The position numbers and the translations under genes are program-made. 64,000 nucleotides of DNA from positions 1,302,001-1,366,000 of the forward strand of contig NC_017733.1 in the NCBI RefSeq assembly GCF_000259235.1. The letters run 5' to 3'. The stretch comes from Helicobacter pylori_CU. GTDB lineage: Bacteria > Campylobacterota > Campylobacteria > Campylobacterales > Helicobacteraceae. Positions within the stretch are counted from its first letter, which is position 1, and each line of letters starts with the position of its first letter. Below the pieces are notes generated by a model. That model made no database searches. It was given only the letters and a program-made list of their open reading frames with translations, and was not told where the DNA came from. Of this stretch, positions 7,221-17,171 are shown piece after piece.

Positions 7221-8459
7221 ATGCTGTCTTTTATAAGCGCGTTTGATAAAAGGGGCGTTTCAATACGCCTTTTAACAGCCTTGTTACTGCTTTTTAGTTT
7301 GGGGTTTGCTAAAGATTTAGAGATCCAATCTTTTGTGGCTAAATACCTTTCTAAAAATCAAAAAATACAAGCCTTACAAGAGCAAATTGACGCTTTAAGT
7401 TCTCAAGAAAAAGTCGTTAGCAAATGGGATAACCCTATTTTGTATTTAGGCTATAACAACGCTAACGTGAGCGACTTTTTCAGGCTGGATAGCACCTTAA
7501 TGCAAAACATGAGCTTGGGTTTGTCTCAAAAAGTGGATTTAAATGGTAAAAAACTCACGCAATCTAAAATGATTAACTTAGAAAAGCAAAAAAAGATATT
7601 AGAGCTTAAAAAAACCAAGCAGCAATTGGTGATTAATTTAATGATAAATGGCATTGAAAATTATAAAAACCAACAAGAAATAGAGCTTTTAAACACAGCG
7701 ATTAAAAATTTAGAAAACACCCTTTATCAAGCCAACCATTCCAGTTCGCCCGATTTAATAGCGATCGCCAAGCTAGAAATTTTAAAATCGCAATTAGAAA
7801 TCAAAAAAAACAATTTAGAAGAAGCCTTGTCCAATAGCCATTATTCCATGGGCGAATTGACTTTTAAAGAAAACGAGATTTTAAGCATTGCCCCTAAAAA
7901 TTTTGAATTTAATAAGGAGCAAGAGCTGTATAACATTAACGCCACTAATTACGATATTGCGATCGCTAGGCTTGATGAAGAAAAAGCGCAAAAAGACATC
8001 ACTTTGGCTAAAAAAAGCTTTTTAGAAGACGTGAATGTTACCGGGGTGTATTATTTCCGCTCCAAACAATACTATAACTACGACATGTTTAGCGTCGCTT
8101 TGTCTATCCCTTTGCCCCTTTATGGCAAGCAGGCTAAATTAGTGGAGCAGAAGAAAAAAGAAAGCTTGGTGTTTAAAAGCGAAGTGGAAAACACCAAAAA
8201 CAAAACCCACCACCTGGCCCTAAAACTCCTTAAAAAATTAGAAACCTTGCAAAAAAACCTAGAATCGATCAATAAAATCATCAAACAGAATGAAAAAATC
8301 GCGCAAATTTATGCGCTTGATTTGAAATCTAATGGCGATTACAACGCTTATTACAACGCTTTTAACGACAAAATCACTATCCAAATCACCCAGCTTGAAA
8401 CCTTGAGCGCTCTAAATAGCGCTTATTTGTCTTTACAAAACCTTAAAGGATTAGAATGA
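7221..8459 (+). CDS. crdB: Copper efflux outer-membrane channel CrdB (TolC family)
   Basis: Outer-membrane factor of the tripartite CrdB-CzcB-CzcA pump. The 412-residue product has a hydrophobic N-terminal signal (LLTALLLLFSLGFA) and then long amphipathic helical repeats typical of the TolC periplasmic barrel. GYNNANVSDFF and a later short beta-rich segment mark its two membrane-barrel portions. It starts 4 bp after crdA with only a weak ribosome binding site, and overlaps czcB by 4 bp (ATGA), so translation is probably coupled along the operon. Confidence 0.88.
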   Translation: MLSFISAFDKRGVSIRLLTALLLLFSLGFAKDLEIQSFVAKYLSKNQKIQALQEQIDALSSQEKVVSKWDNPILYLGYNNANVSDFFRLDSTLMQNMSLGLSQKVDLNGKKLTQSKMINLEKQKKILELKKTKQQLVINLMINGIENYKNQQEIELLNTAIKNLENTLYQANHSSSPDLIAIAKLEILKSQLEIKKNNLEEALSNSHYSMGELTFKENEILSIAPKNFEFNKEQELYNINATNYDIAIARLDEEKAQKDITLAKKSFLEDVNVTGVYYFRSKQYYNYDMFSVALSIPLPLYGKQAKLVEQKKKESLVFKSEVENTKNKTHHLALKLLKKLETLQKNLESINKIIKQNEKIAQIYALDLKSNGDYNAYYNAFNDKITIQITQLETLSALNSAYLSLQNLKGLE

Positions 8460-9463
8460 AACGGCTTTTATTATTCGCCTTGATTTTATTTTTTAGCCTC
8501 TCATGCGCTAACGCTCAAGAAATTAAAGAAACTAAAGAAATGAAAAGCCAAACCCGTTTTAATATTTCCACCACTAAGGTTATAGAAAAAGAATTTGCCC
8601 AAAGCCGGCGCTATTATGCGATTTTAGAGCCTAATGAAGCGCTGATTTTTTCTCAAACCCTGCGTTTTGATGGCTATGTGGAAAAGCTTTATGCGAATAA
8701 AACCTATACCCCCATTAAAAAGGGCGATAGACTATTGAGCGTGTATTCCCCTGAATTAGCGGGCGTTCAAAGCGAACTGTTATCATCATTAAAATTCAAC
8801 CAGCAAGTGGGAGCGATTAAAGAAAAATTAAAACTACTAGGGCTAGAAAACTTTAGCATTGAAAAAATCATCAGCAGCCACAAGGTTCAAAATGCAATCA
8901 CTATTTACTCTCGTTTCAACGGCGTTATTTTTAAAAAAAGCCCGGATCTCAATGAGGGGAGCTTTTTTAAAAAAGGGCAAGAGCTGTTTCAAATCATAGA
9001 TTTAAGCCAATTGTGGGCGCTTGTTAAAGTCAATCAAGAGGATTTAGAGTTTTTAAAAAACACGCATCAAGCGATTTTGTTCGTAGAAGGGATTAAAGGC
9101 GAGCAAGAAATCACGCTTGAAAACATCAACCCCATCATAAACAAAGAAGATAAAATGCTAGAAGCGCGCTTCAATGTGCCTAATGTTAAACAGCTTTATT
9201 ACCCTAACATGTTCGCTCAAGTAGAAATCTTTCAAAAACCACAAAAAATGAAGATTTTGCCTAAAGAAGCGGTTTTGATTAAGGGGGGGAAAGCTATCGT
9301 GTTTAAAAAAGATGATTTTGGCTTAAGCCCGTTAGAAATTAAAGCCGTCCGCTTGAGCGATGGGAGTTATGAAATTTTAGAGGGTTTAAAAGCGGGCGAA
9401 GAAGTGGCTAATAACGCTTTATTCGTGCTAGACGCTGACGCTCAAAACAATGGGGATTATTGA
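8456..9463 (+). CDS. czcB: Cation/copper efflux membrane fusion protein
   Basis: Periplasmic adaptor linking CzcA to CrdB. The 335-residue product has an N-terminal signal (LLLFALILFFSLSCANA). A CusB-like barrel-sandwich follows, with LRFDGYVEKLYANKTYTPIKKGDRLLSVYSPEL near residues 68-100 and NGVIFKKSPDLNEGSFFKKGQELF near 165. It overlaps the crdB stop codon by 4 bp, and its own stop codon abuts the czcA ATG. A G7 run at about 9282 lies in the frame but is intact. Confidence 0.9.
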   Translation: MKRLLLFALILFFSLSCANAQEIKETKEMKSQTRFNISTTKVIEKEFAQSRRYYAILEPNEALIFSQTLRFDGYVEKLYANKTYTPIKKGDRLLSVYSPELAGVQSELLSSLKFNQQVGAIKEKLKLLGLENFSIEKIISSHKVQNAITIYSRFNGVIFKKSPDLNEGSFFKKGQELFQIIDLSQLWALVKVNQEDLEFLKNTHQAILFVEGIKGEQEITLENINPIINKEDKMLEARFNVPNVKQLYYPNMFAQVEIFQKPQKMKILPKEAVLIKGGKAIVFKKDDFGLSPLEIKAVRLSDGSYEILEGLKAGEEVANNALFVLDADAQNNGDY

Positions 9464-12400
9464 ATGATAGAAAAAATCATTGATTTAAGCGTTAAAAACA
9501 AACTCCTTACCACTTTAGTCACTCTACTCATTTTTTTAGCCTCTTTGTGGGCGGTAAAAAGCGTTCGTTTAGACGCTTTGCCGGATTTAAGCCCCGCTCA
9601 AGTGGTCGTGCAAATCACTTACCCCAATCAAAGCCCTAAAATCGTGCAAGAGCAGGTTACTTACCCGCTAGTTTCTACTTTCATGAGTATCGCTAACATT
9701 GACACGGTTAGAGGGATTTCTAGCTATGAAAGCGGCTTGATTTACATCATCTTTAAAGACGGCGTCAATTTGTATTGGGCTAGGGATAGGGTTTTAGAGC
9801 AATTAAACCGAGTGAGCAATCTCCCTAAGGACGCTAAAGTGGAAATAGGGAGCGATTCCACTTCTATTGGCTGGGCGTATCAATACGCATTATCTAGCGG
9901 CAACAAGAATTTAAGCGATTTGAAAGTCTTGCAAGATTTCTATTACCGCTATGCGCTTTTAGGGGTTGATGGGGTGAGTGAGGTCGCAAGCGTGGGGGGT
10001 TTTGTGAAGGATTATGAAGTAACACTTCAAAACGATTCTTTGATCCGTTATAACTTGAGTTTGGAGCAAGTCGCTAACGCGATTAAAAATTCCAATAACG
10101 ATACCGGTGGGGGGGTTATTTTAGAAAACGGGTTTGAAAAAATCATAAGATCGCATGGCTATATCCAATCTTTGAAGGATTTAGAAGAAATTGTGGTTAA
10201 AAAAGAAGGGGCTATCCCTTTAAAAATCAAAGATATAGCCAGCGTTAGGCTAACGCCAAAACCACGCAGAGGGGCTGCCAACCTTAATGGCGATAAGGAA
10301 GTGGTGGGGGGGATTGTTATGGTGCGCTATCACGCTGACACCTATAAGGTGCTTAAAGCCATTAAAGAAAAAATCGCCACCTTACAAGCGAGTAATCCTG
10401 ATGTGAAAATCACCAGCGTGTATGACAGGAGCGAATTGATTGAAAAAGGCATTGACAATTTGATCCACACGCTCATAGAAGAAAGCGTCATTGTGTTAAT
10501 CATTATTGCGATTTTTTTACTGCATTTCAGGAGCGCTTTAGTGGTGATTATCACTCTGCCTTTAAGCGTGTGCATCAGTTTCTTGCTCATGCGTTATTTC
10601 AATATTGAAGCGAGTATTATGAGTTTAGGGGGCATTGCGATCGCTATAGGGGCGATGGTGGATGCGGCGATTGTGATGGTAGAGAACGCTCACAAGCATC
10701 TGCAACACATTGATACGAAAGACAATATTCAAAGGGTTAATGCTATCATGCAAGGGGTTAAGCATGTGGGGGGCGCGATATTTTTTGCTTTAATGATCAT
10801 TGTGGTTTCTTTCTTGCCAATTTTTGCGCTCACCGGTCAAGAAGAAAAGCTTTTTGCCCCTTTAGCTTACACCAAAACCTTTGCCATGCTAGTAGGAGCG
10901 CTGCTTTCTATTACGATAGTCCCTATTTTAATGGTATGGCTCATTAAAGGGCGGATTTTAGAAGAATCTAAAAACCCCATTAACGCTTTTTTCATTAAAA
11001 TTTATGGTGCGAGTTTGAAGGTTGTGCTTAAATTCAGATACGCTTTTTTGATAGCGAGCGTTGTGGGTTTAGGGGGCTTGTATGTAGCGTATAAAAAACT
11101 TAATTGGGAATTTATCCCCCAAATCAATGAAGGGGTAATCATGTATATGCCAGTAACGCTTAATGGCGTGGGCATTGACACCGCTTTAGAATATTTGAAA
11201 AAAAGTAATGCCGCTATCAAGCAACTGGATTTTGTCAAACAGGTTTTTGGTAAAGTGGGGCGCGCTAACACCAGCACCGATGCCGCCGGATTAGGAATGA
11301 TAGAAACCTACATTGAATTAAAGCCACAAAACGAATGGAAAGAAAAGCTCAGCTATAAAGAAGTTAGGGACAAATTGGAAAAAACCCTGCAATTAAAAGG
11401 CTTGACTAATTCATGGACTTACCCCATTCGTGGCAGGACGGACATGCTCTTAACCGGCATTAGAACGCCCCTAGGCATCAAGCTCTATGGTAACGACACG
11501 GACAAATTGCAAGAATTGGCGATCCTTATGGAACAACAGCTCAAAACCCTAAAAGAAAGCTTGTCCGTCTTTGCCGAGCGATCCAATAACGGCTACTACA
11601 TCACGCTGGATTTGAACGATGAAAATTTAGCTCGTTATGGTATCAATAAAAACGCCGTGTTAGATGCGATTAAATTCGCTCTGGGTGGAGCCACGCTCAC
11701 TACCATGATTAAAGGCGTAGAAAGCTACCCTATTTCTTTACGCTTAGAAGACACCGATAGAGACACCATTGAAAAATTAAAAAACCTCTACATCAAAACC
11801 GCTTACAATTACATGCCTTTAAGGGAATTAGCCCATGTGTATTACGACAATTCGCCGGCGGTGCTAAAAAGCGAAAAGGGTTTGAACGTGAATTTTATCT
11901 ATATCGTGCCGCAAAATGGTATCAGCTCTGATACTTACAGGCAACTGGCTCAAAAAACGCTAGAAAAAATCCAATTGCCTAGCGGGTATTATTATGAATT
12001 TAGCGGCGAAAGCCAGTATTTAGAAGAAGCGTTTAAAACCTTGCAATACATCGTGCCGGTGAGCGTTTTTATCATTTTTATTTTAATTGTCTTTGCTTTA
12101 AAGAATCTCACTAATTCCTTATTATGCTTTTTCACTCTGCCTTTTGCGTTTTTGGGGGGGTTAATTTTTATGAATCTCATGGGCTTTAACATGAGCGTGG
12201 CGGCACTAGTGGGCTTTTTAGCCCTTTTAGGGGTAGCGAGTGAAACGGCTATTGTGATGATTATTTATTTAGAAGACGCGTTTCAAAAATTCATCAAAAC
12301 CCCCTTAAAAGAGCAGACGACTACCGCCTTAAAAGAAGCTATCATGCATGGGGCGGTGCTTAGGGTAAGGCCCAAGCTGATGACCTTTTTTAGCATTTTA

Positions 12401-12586
12401 GCTTCACTCATTCCTATCATGTATAGCCATGGCACAGGAAGTGAAATCATGAAATCCATCGCTGCGCCCATGCTAGGGGGAATGATAAGCAGCGTTGTTT
12501 TAACGCTTTTTATTATCCCTACGGCGTATTTTGTGATTAAAAACGCTAGGGTTAAAAACGCTAGGGTTAGGAAACATGAATATTAA
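9464..12586 (+). CDS. czcA: Heavy-metal RND efflux transporter
   Basis: Inner-membrane proton/metal antiporter of the CusA/CzcA (HME-RND) family, exporting copper here by genetic context. The 1040-residue length is typical. The N-terminal membrane helix is followed by the porter domain. The charged TM4 motif GGIAIAIGAMVDAAIVMVEN is seen near residues 390-409, and the second TM repeat SVAALVGFLALLGVASETAIVM near 910. Two G7 runs (about 10109 and 12154) are in frame. Its 3' end overlaps the convergent azlD gene by 20 bp. Confidence 0.95.
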   Translation: MIEKIIDLSVKNKLLTTLVTLLIFLASLWAVKSVRLDALPDLSPAQVVVQITYPNQSPKIVQEQVTYPLVSTFMSIANIDTVRGISSYESGLIYIIFKDGVNLYWARDRVLEQLNRVSNLPKDAKVEIGSDSTSIGWAYQYALSSGNKNLSDLKVLQDFYYRYALLGVDGVSEVASVGGFVKDYEVTLQNDSLIRYNLSLEQVANAIKNSNNDTGGGVILENGFEKIIRSHGYIQSLKDLEEIVVKKEGAIPLKIKDIASVRLTPKPRRGAANLNGDKEVVGGIVMVRYHADTYKVLKAIKEKIATLQASNPDVKITSVYDRSELIEKGIDNLIHTLIEESVIVLIIIAIFLLHFRSALVVIITLPLSVCISFLLMRYFNIEASIMSLGGIAIAIGAMVDAAIVMVENAHKHLQHIDTKDNIQRVNAIMQGVKHVGGAIFFALMIIVVSFLPIFALTGQEEKLFAPLAYTKTFAMLVGALLSITIVPILMVWLIKGRILEESKNPINAFFIKIYGASLKVVLKFRYAFLIASVVGLGGLYVAYKKLNWEFIPQINEGVIMYMPVTLNGVGIDTALEYLKKSNAAIKQLDFVKQVFGKVGRANTSTDAAGLGMIETYIELKPQNEWKEKLSYKEVRDKLEKTLQLKGLTNSWTYPIRGRTDMLLTGIRTPLGIKLYGNDTDKLQELAILMEQQLKTLKESLSVFAERSNNGYYITLDLNDENLARYGINKNAVLDAIKFALGGATLTTMIKGVESYPISLRLEDTDRDTIEKLKNLYIKTAYNYMPLRELAHVYYDNSPAVLKSEKGLNVNFIYIVPQNGISSDTYRQLAQKTLEKIQLPSGYYYEFSGESQYLEEAFKTLQYIVPVSVFIIFILIVFALKNLTNSLLCFFTLPFAFLGGLIFMNLMGFNMSVAALVGFLALLGVASETAIVMIIYLEDAFQKFIKTPLKEQTTTALKEAIMHGAVLRVRPKLMTFFSILASLIPIMYSHGTGSEIMKSIAAPMLGGMISSVVLTLFIIPTAYFVIKNARVKNARVRKHEY

Positions 12587-12923
12587 AAAAAGCCTTTTCT
12601 AACGCATGGCTTTGGACTAAAACCATATAAAGAATGGTAGGGAGCGTGATGCTTAAAACAAACACCTTAAAAATGCGGTGCAAAAGGATAACGGATAAAA
12701 AAGCAGTGATTTCATTGATCCCATAAGGGGGTTTTAAAACATGAATGTCTTTAAAACAATAGATCACGAGCATGCCTATCACTGAGCATGATAAAGCCCT
12801 ACCCAAATAACGCACAAAGTCGTTAGGCGGGTTTTTAGCGTTAAACACCATAAAAGGCCAAATGCGCGTGAAATAAGTCGTTATTATGATGACTAAAAGA
12901 ATGAGTATAGAATGCATTAACAT
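12567..12923 (-). CDS. azlD: AzlD-family small subunit of branched-chain amino acid exporter
   Basis: Small inner-membrane partner of AzlC. The 118-residue product has four predicted hydrophobic segments and the family pattern TYFTRIWPFMVF near the N terminus, followed by YLGRALSCSVIGMLVIYC. Its start overlaps the azlC stop by several bases (an ATG at 12923 or two codons later), consistent with coupled translation. AzlCD-type pairs export branched-chain amino acids or analogues; the substrate in H. pylori is not shown here. Confidence 0.82.
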   Translation of the reverse strand: MLMHSILILLVIIITTYFTRIWPFMVFNAKNPPNDFVRYLGRALSCSVIGMLVIYCFKDIHVLKPPYGINEITAFLSVILLHRIFKVFVLSITLPTILYMVLVQSHALEKAFFNIHVS

Positions 12924-13603
12924 TCTAACTGCTTTCTAAAAACAATGAGGGCAAGCACCATTAAAACCAAAGCGATGAGCAAAAAGTATTCAGTCCCAAA
13001 GAGCGCCAAACAAACGACCGCAATAAAAATCCCAAGCCATGCGTTTTTGTGGTTTGTGTTTCGTTTGTATTGCTCCATGAACAGCACGATAAAAATCGCT
13101 GTCATCACAAATTCCATGCCTTGAGTGTCAAAAGAAAAATGCGAACCCACTAACGAACCCACTAACGAACCAAAAATCCAATAAGAGTGGTTGAGTAAGG
13201 AAATACTAAAAATGAAGTCTTTTTCACTCACCCCCTCTTTAGGAGCGTATAAATTCAATAGCGCAAAGGTTTCATCCGTGAGCGCGTGCGCTAAATAGGG
13301 CAAACGCCATTTAGTGTTTTTAAATCGATCTAGCATAGAAAGCGCATAACAAGTCTGCCTCGCATTCACTAACAAGCTCACAATAACGACATTCATCAAG
13401 CTCGCTTGCACGCTTAAAAGCGTGATCGCTACAAATTGCACCGCCCCAGCATAAATGAATAACGACATGAACAGAGCGACTTTATAATCATAGCCATGCT
13501 GGACTAAAAGCATTCCAAAAGTCATTCCCATAAGCAAATACCCTAAAAAGATAGAAATGGTATGAGGGAAAGCGTCTTTAAAAGCTTTTAGAAACTCGCG
13601 CAC
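12917..13603 (-). CDS. azlC: AzlC-family branched-chain amino acid exporter, large subunit
   Basis: Inner-membrane protein with about six hydrophobic helices, 228 residues. The family motif FIYAGAVQFVAI (near residues 50-61) and the following NARQTCYALSM and LTDETFALL segments identify it. The GTG at 13601-13603 is chosen because AAAGG sits six bases upstream; the TTG one codon earlier is too close. It begins about 10 bp after the dnaJ stop codon and is followed by overlapping azlD, so dnaJ-azlC-azlD may form one transcript. Confidence 0.85.
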   Translation of the reverse strand: MREFLKAFKDAFPHTISIFLGYLLMGMTFGMLLVQHGYDYKVALFMSLFIYAGAVQFVAITLLSVQASLMNVVIVSLLVNARQTCYALSMLDRFKNTKWRLPYLAHALTDETFALLNLYAPKEGVSEKDFIFSISLLNHSYWIFGSLVGSLVGSHFSFDTQGMEFVMTAIFIVLFMEQYKRNTNHKNAWLGIFIAVVCLALFGTEYFLLIALVLMVLALIVFRKQLEC

Positions 13604-13613
13604 CAATAACCTT

Positions 13614-14723
13614 TTATTTGAACCAGTCTTTAATTTTAGAAACGCAAGTTTCTAAAACGCCTTTATGCGGTTCGCCCTCATAGCCAAAACTCGCATGCAA
13701 TTTTTCCAATAACCCTTGCTGCTCTTTATTCAAGCTTTTAGGATAAATCACTTGCAACACCACGATCAAACTCCCCCTATAAGAGCTTTCAGGGTGTTTC
13801 ACGCCCTCGTTTCTAAACGCAAAAGTTTGCCTGTCTTTGGCGTTTCTAGGGATTTTTAATTCCAATTCGCCTCCTCTTAAAGACGGCACTTTAATCGTAT
13901 GCCCTAAAGCGATAGTGGTGAAAAACACCGGCGCTTCAATGAACAAATCACAGCCTTCGCGCTTGAAATGCTCATCTTCTTTGACTCGCGCTTCTAAATA
14001 CAAATCCCCTCTTTTCCCCTTCTCGTATTCATTGCCCTTATTTTTAAGCACCATGCGGTTTTGATCATCAATGCCCTCAGGGATTATCGCATCAATTTCT
14101 TCATCTTTAAGAATGTAGGTTTTACCCTTGCACGCTTGGCATGGGGTTTTAATGATCTTGCCCTTACCTTGACACGCCCCACAAGTTTGCGCAAAACTCA
14201 TAAAACCTTGACGCATAAACACCTGCCCCTGCCCATTACACTGCTTGCAAGTCTCTAAAACTTTATCTTTAGCACCCGTGCCATTGCAACTCTCACAAAT
14301 ACTTTGGTATTGGGCTTTAATGGTTTTTTTACAGCCAAAAACCGCCTCTTTAAAACTCAATTCAATGGTTTGCAAATAATCCGGTGCGATAGAGCTTTTT
14401 TGCCTTTTACCTCCCCTAGCGCCAAACCCAAAAGCGTCCTCAAAAAACGAGCCTAAATCTTCAAAAAAATCAGAAAAATCGCTCTGGCTCGCGCCGGCTT
14501 GGTTTAAGCCCTTTTTACCATACCTGTCGTATAAGGCCCGTTTCTTTTCATCGCTTAACACCCCATAGGCTTCATTGATGAGCTTGAATTTTTCTTCGGC
14601 TTCTTTATCGCCGGCGTTTCGGTCTGGGTGGTATTTTAAAGCCAGCTTTCTGTAAGACTTTTTAATGGTCTCTTGGTTGCTGTGTTTTTCCACTTCTAAA
14701 ATTTCATAATAACTCAATTCCAC
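13614..14723 (-). CDS. dnaJ: Co-chaperone DnaJ (Hsp40)
   Basis: J-protein that delivers substrates to DnaK and stimulates its ATPase. The 369-residue product has an N-terminal J domain with YHPDRNAGD (HPD at about residues 32-34) and a Gly/Phe-rich linker. Four zinc-binding CxxCxGxG-type repeats (CESCNGTG, CKQCNGQG, CGACQGKG, CQACKGKT) and the two C-terminal beta domains follow. Length is normal for DnaJ. In the last zinc repeat the final Gly is replaced by Thr, which still leaves the cysteine pair. Confidence 0.97.
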   Translation of the reverse strand: MELSYYEILEVEKHSNQETIKKSYRKLALKYHPDRNAGDKEAEEKFKLINEAYGVLSDEKKRALYDRYGKKGLNQAGASQSDFSDFFEDLGSFFEDAFGFGARGGKRQKSSIAPDYLQTIELSFKEAVFGCKKTIKAQYQSICESCNGTGAKDKVLETCKQCNGQGQVFMRQGFMSFAQTCGACQGKGKIIKTPCQACKGKTYILKDEEIDAIIPEGIDDQNRMVLKNKGNEYEKGKRGDLYLEARVKEDEHFKREGCDLFIEAPVFFTTIALGHTIKVPSLRGGELELKIPRNAKDRQTFAFRNEGVKHPESSYRGSLIVVLQVIYPKSLNKEQQGLLEKLHASFGYEGEPHKGVLETCVSKIKDWFK

Positions 14724-14847
14724 GATCGCTCCAAAAATGGCATCAAAACGCTTATTTTATCTTAAAAGCGACAATTTTGCGTGTTTTAGCGCATACCAAA
14801 ACTTAGATAAAATAACACGATGAAACTATAGTAATAAAGACAACCCC

Positions 14848-15978
14848 ATGAGATTTTTTTGCCTTTTCTTATTTTTTCTAACCTTTTCAAACGCACAGAT
14901 AATGATGACCTTTGATTCTCAAACTAACGCCAAACTTTCGCGCTCTAACGAACAGCTTTCTGACATGCTTTACAAACTCAATGAAAGTTTAAGAATCTAT
15001 CAAAACGTGCTTTCCAACAACCAGGATCAACTCAAAGAAATCAAAAAAGCTAACAGCACCCTAACTAGCCAAAGGCGTTTTTTTAACGCCAGCCAGATCC
15101 GCCTTATGGACACTGATGCGTTATTGAAACAAAGCGCTTTGGAATTAGAAAAATTACAAGCTTTAGAAAAACGCTTAAAAGAGAGCATGGAACAAGAACG
15201 CTTAATCAAAGAATCCCAAACGCTTTTCTTGCAAGAACATTGCCCTTATTTGAGCGGCGTTAAGAATTTAGAAGAGGCTTCAAACGCTTTAGAAGTCCAA
15301 GAGCAAAACAACGCCCTTTTCTTACTCAAAGAGCCTAAACTCGCCCATTTGCTCTCCCAATTGGATTTGATGAGCGCTTTAAACGCCTTGTGCGATCAAG
15401 TTTTAGAAAACCAAGCCCATAACCAACAATCCCATAACAAAACGTTAGAATACAACGCCCTCATAAACCATGATTTTCAAGCCTATAAAGCCATGCGTTT
15501 GAAAAAATTTAAAAACAAGCTTCAAAGCCAAATCCAAGCCCAAGAAGACGCCCTAAAAACCTTTTTACCCTTAGAAAAACGCCTGGAAACTTTAAAAACG
15601 CATTTTTTATGCAATAAAGAAAACCTCAAATCATGCGCTAAAGAATTGCACCAACGCTACCAAAACGCCCTAATAGAGCGAGACAAAGAATTAAAAGACG
15701 CTAAAAACAATAAAGAAAAGCATGCGCTAATCTTAGCCAATTACGAGCATACTTTAAAAACCTTGAATATAGAATTTTTAAGCGAATTAAATAAGCAAAT
15801 GGCGTTTTTAAATGAAACCATGGCGTTAAACGCCCGAGTTTTAGCCCTTTTAGCCAAACAACAGACTAAAAAGCCCTTCAATGTGAGCGGTGATTTGAGC
15901 GGTGGAAAAGCTCTTATTAAAAATATCCGCTTAGATCCGCATGGATTCCCTAGCTTTGAAAATTTTAAGCAAGAGTGA
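14848..15978 (+). CDS. Exported coiled-coil hypothetical protein (HP1333-like)
   Basis: The 376-residue product begins with a cleavable signal (FFCLFLFFLTFSNA, cut before QIMM). The rest is almost wholly helical with heptad-like Leu/Lys/Glu/Gln patterning, a few cysteines, and a short proline/glycine-rich tail. That suggests a periplasmic coiled-coil protein. No catalytic motif is visible. It stands alone, divergent from dnaJ and convergent with mnmA. It looks like the murein-hydrolase-activator type of coiled coil but lacks a LytM domain, so no function is assigned. Confidence 0.7.
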   Translation: MRFFCLFLFFLTFSNAQIMMTFDSQTNAKLSRSNEQLSDMLYKLNESLRIYQNVLSNNQDQLKEIKKANSTLTSQRRFFNASQIRLMDTDALLKQSALELEKLQALEKRLKESMEQERLIKESQTLFLQEHCPYLSGVKNLEEASNALEVQEQNNALFLLKEPKLAHLLSQLDLMSALNALCDQVLENQAHNQQSHNKTLEYNALINHDFQAYKAMRLKKFKNKLQSQIQAQEDALKTFLPLEKRLETLKTHFLCNKENLKSCAKELHQRYQNALIERDKELKDAKNNKEKHALILANYEHTLKTLNIEFLSELNKQMAFLNETMALNARVLALLAKQQTKKPFNVSGDLSGGKALIKNIRLDPHGFPSFENFKQE

Positions 15979-16021
15979 GTGTTTAAAAAAGCGATCAATC
16001 AGGCTATAAGTGCCAAAAGCC

Positions 16022-17050
16022 CTAAACAATCACGCCCCCACCAAGCAAGATGTCATCTTGATAAACGACCAAGGCTTGCCCTTTAGCCACGCCGTAAAAA
16101 GGCTCTTTAAACTCCACTTCAATCATCTCATCTTTCAAGCTGACAAACGCTTTAGCAGGCACGCTCCTGTAACGAGCCTTAATAGAATATTCGCCATCTT
16201 TAAAATCTTTCATCAAAGATTTGTTTTTAGCCTTAAGGGAATGCGTGGCGAGATCTTCTTTTTTGCCTACAATTAGCTCGTTCTTTTTAGCGTCAATCCC
16301 CACCACAAAATGCGGCTCTAACGCGCCTTTAATATTAAAGCCTTTGCGTTTGCCAATCGTGTATTGCATATAGCCCTTATGCGTGCCAATGATTTCGCCT
16401 TGTAGGTTCTTCACCACACCCTCTTTTTCCACTTCAACATGCTTTTTTAAAGTGTCAATGTAGCTTTTTTCCACAAAGCAAATTTCTTGAGATTCCTTAT
16501 AAGTCTCTAAAGTGCCTAAAAAAGGCATCGCATTCAAGGCTAAAGGCTTAATGTCTTTTTTTAACAAACCCCCTAAAGGGAACACCAATTTAGCGATCAC
16601 TTCATGCTCTAAAGCGTATAAAAAATAGCTCTGATCTTTAGTTTTATCCAAAGCCTCTTGAATATAACTTATTTTGTCAATTTCTTTGACTCTCGCATAA
16701 TGCCCGGTAGCGATCTTTTCACACCCTAATTTTAAAGCGTGATCTAAAGCTAGCCCAAACTTCATTAAAGGGTTGCACAACGCACATGGGTTAGGGGTTT
16801 GCCCTTCTTCATAGGCGTTGATAAATTCATCATAAACTGCACTTTTAAAATCCTTTTGAAAATCCAACACCTCTAAAGGAATGCCTAAAAACTCGCATGC
16901 TTTTTGAGCGTTTTTGATGTATAAATCATGCTTTTTTTCACTCGCATGGAGTTTTAAATAAATCCCCACCAATTCATGCCCTTGCTCTTTTAAGCTATAA
17001 GCGCTATAAGAGCTATCCACCCCCCCACTGAGTAATACCGCTATTTTCAT
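16022..17050 (-). CDS. mnmA: tRNA-specific 2-thiouridylase
   Basis: Installs the 2-thio group on wobble U34 of Lys, Glu and Gln tRNAs. The 342-residue product starts MKIAVLLSGGVDSSYSAY, the PP-loop ATP-binding motif. The two catalytic cysteines lie in NPCALCN (about residue 88-94) and EICFVEKSY (about 186-194). The ATG at 17048-17050 is used because it begins exactly at the conserved N terminus; an upstream in-frame ATG would add 20 unrelated residues. Confidence 0.95.
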   Translation of the reverse strand: MKIAVLLSGGVDSSYSAYSLKEQGHELVGIYLKLHASEKKHDLYIKNAQKACEFLGIPLEVLDFQKDFKSAVYDEFINAYEEGQTPNPCALCNPLMKFGLALDHALKLGCEKIATGHYARVKEIDKISYIQEALDKTKDQSYFLYALEHEVIAKLVFPLGGLLKKDIKPLALNAMPFLGTLETYKESQEICFVEKSYIDTLKKHVEVEKEGVVKNLQGEIIGTHKGYMQYTIGKRKGFNIKGALEPHFVVGIDAKKNELIVGKKEDLATHSLKAKNKSLMKDFKDGEYSIKARYRSVPAKAFVSLKDEMIEVEFKEPFYGVAKGQALVVYQDDILLGGGVIV

Positions 17051-17171
17051 TTTTAATCTTTCATTATGAGTTATGGCTCGTAGTCTAGCGCAAAAACCAT
17101 TCATAACCACCTTTTTTTAACCATTGGCATGCTAAAATACCTAAAGATTTTTAAAAATCGCATCAAAACGC

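Noticed and set aside
10109..12157. G7 runs in czcA as phase-variation tracts
   Set aside because: Both are short and in frame; runs of seven slip rarely, and the gene is intact.
17051..17110. Upstream start for mnmA adding 20 residues
   Set aside because: The family N terminus MKIAVLLSGGVDSS begins at 17050; the extra residues are unlike MnmA.
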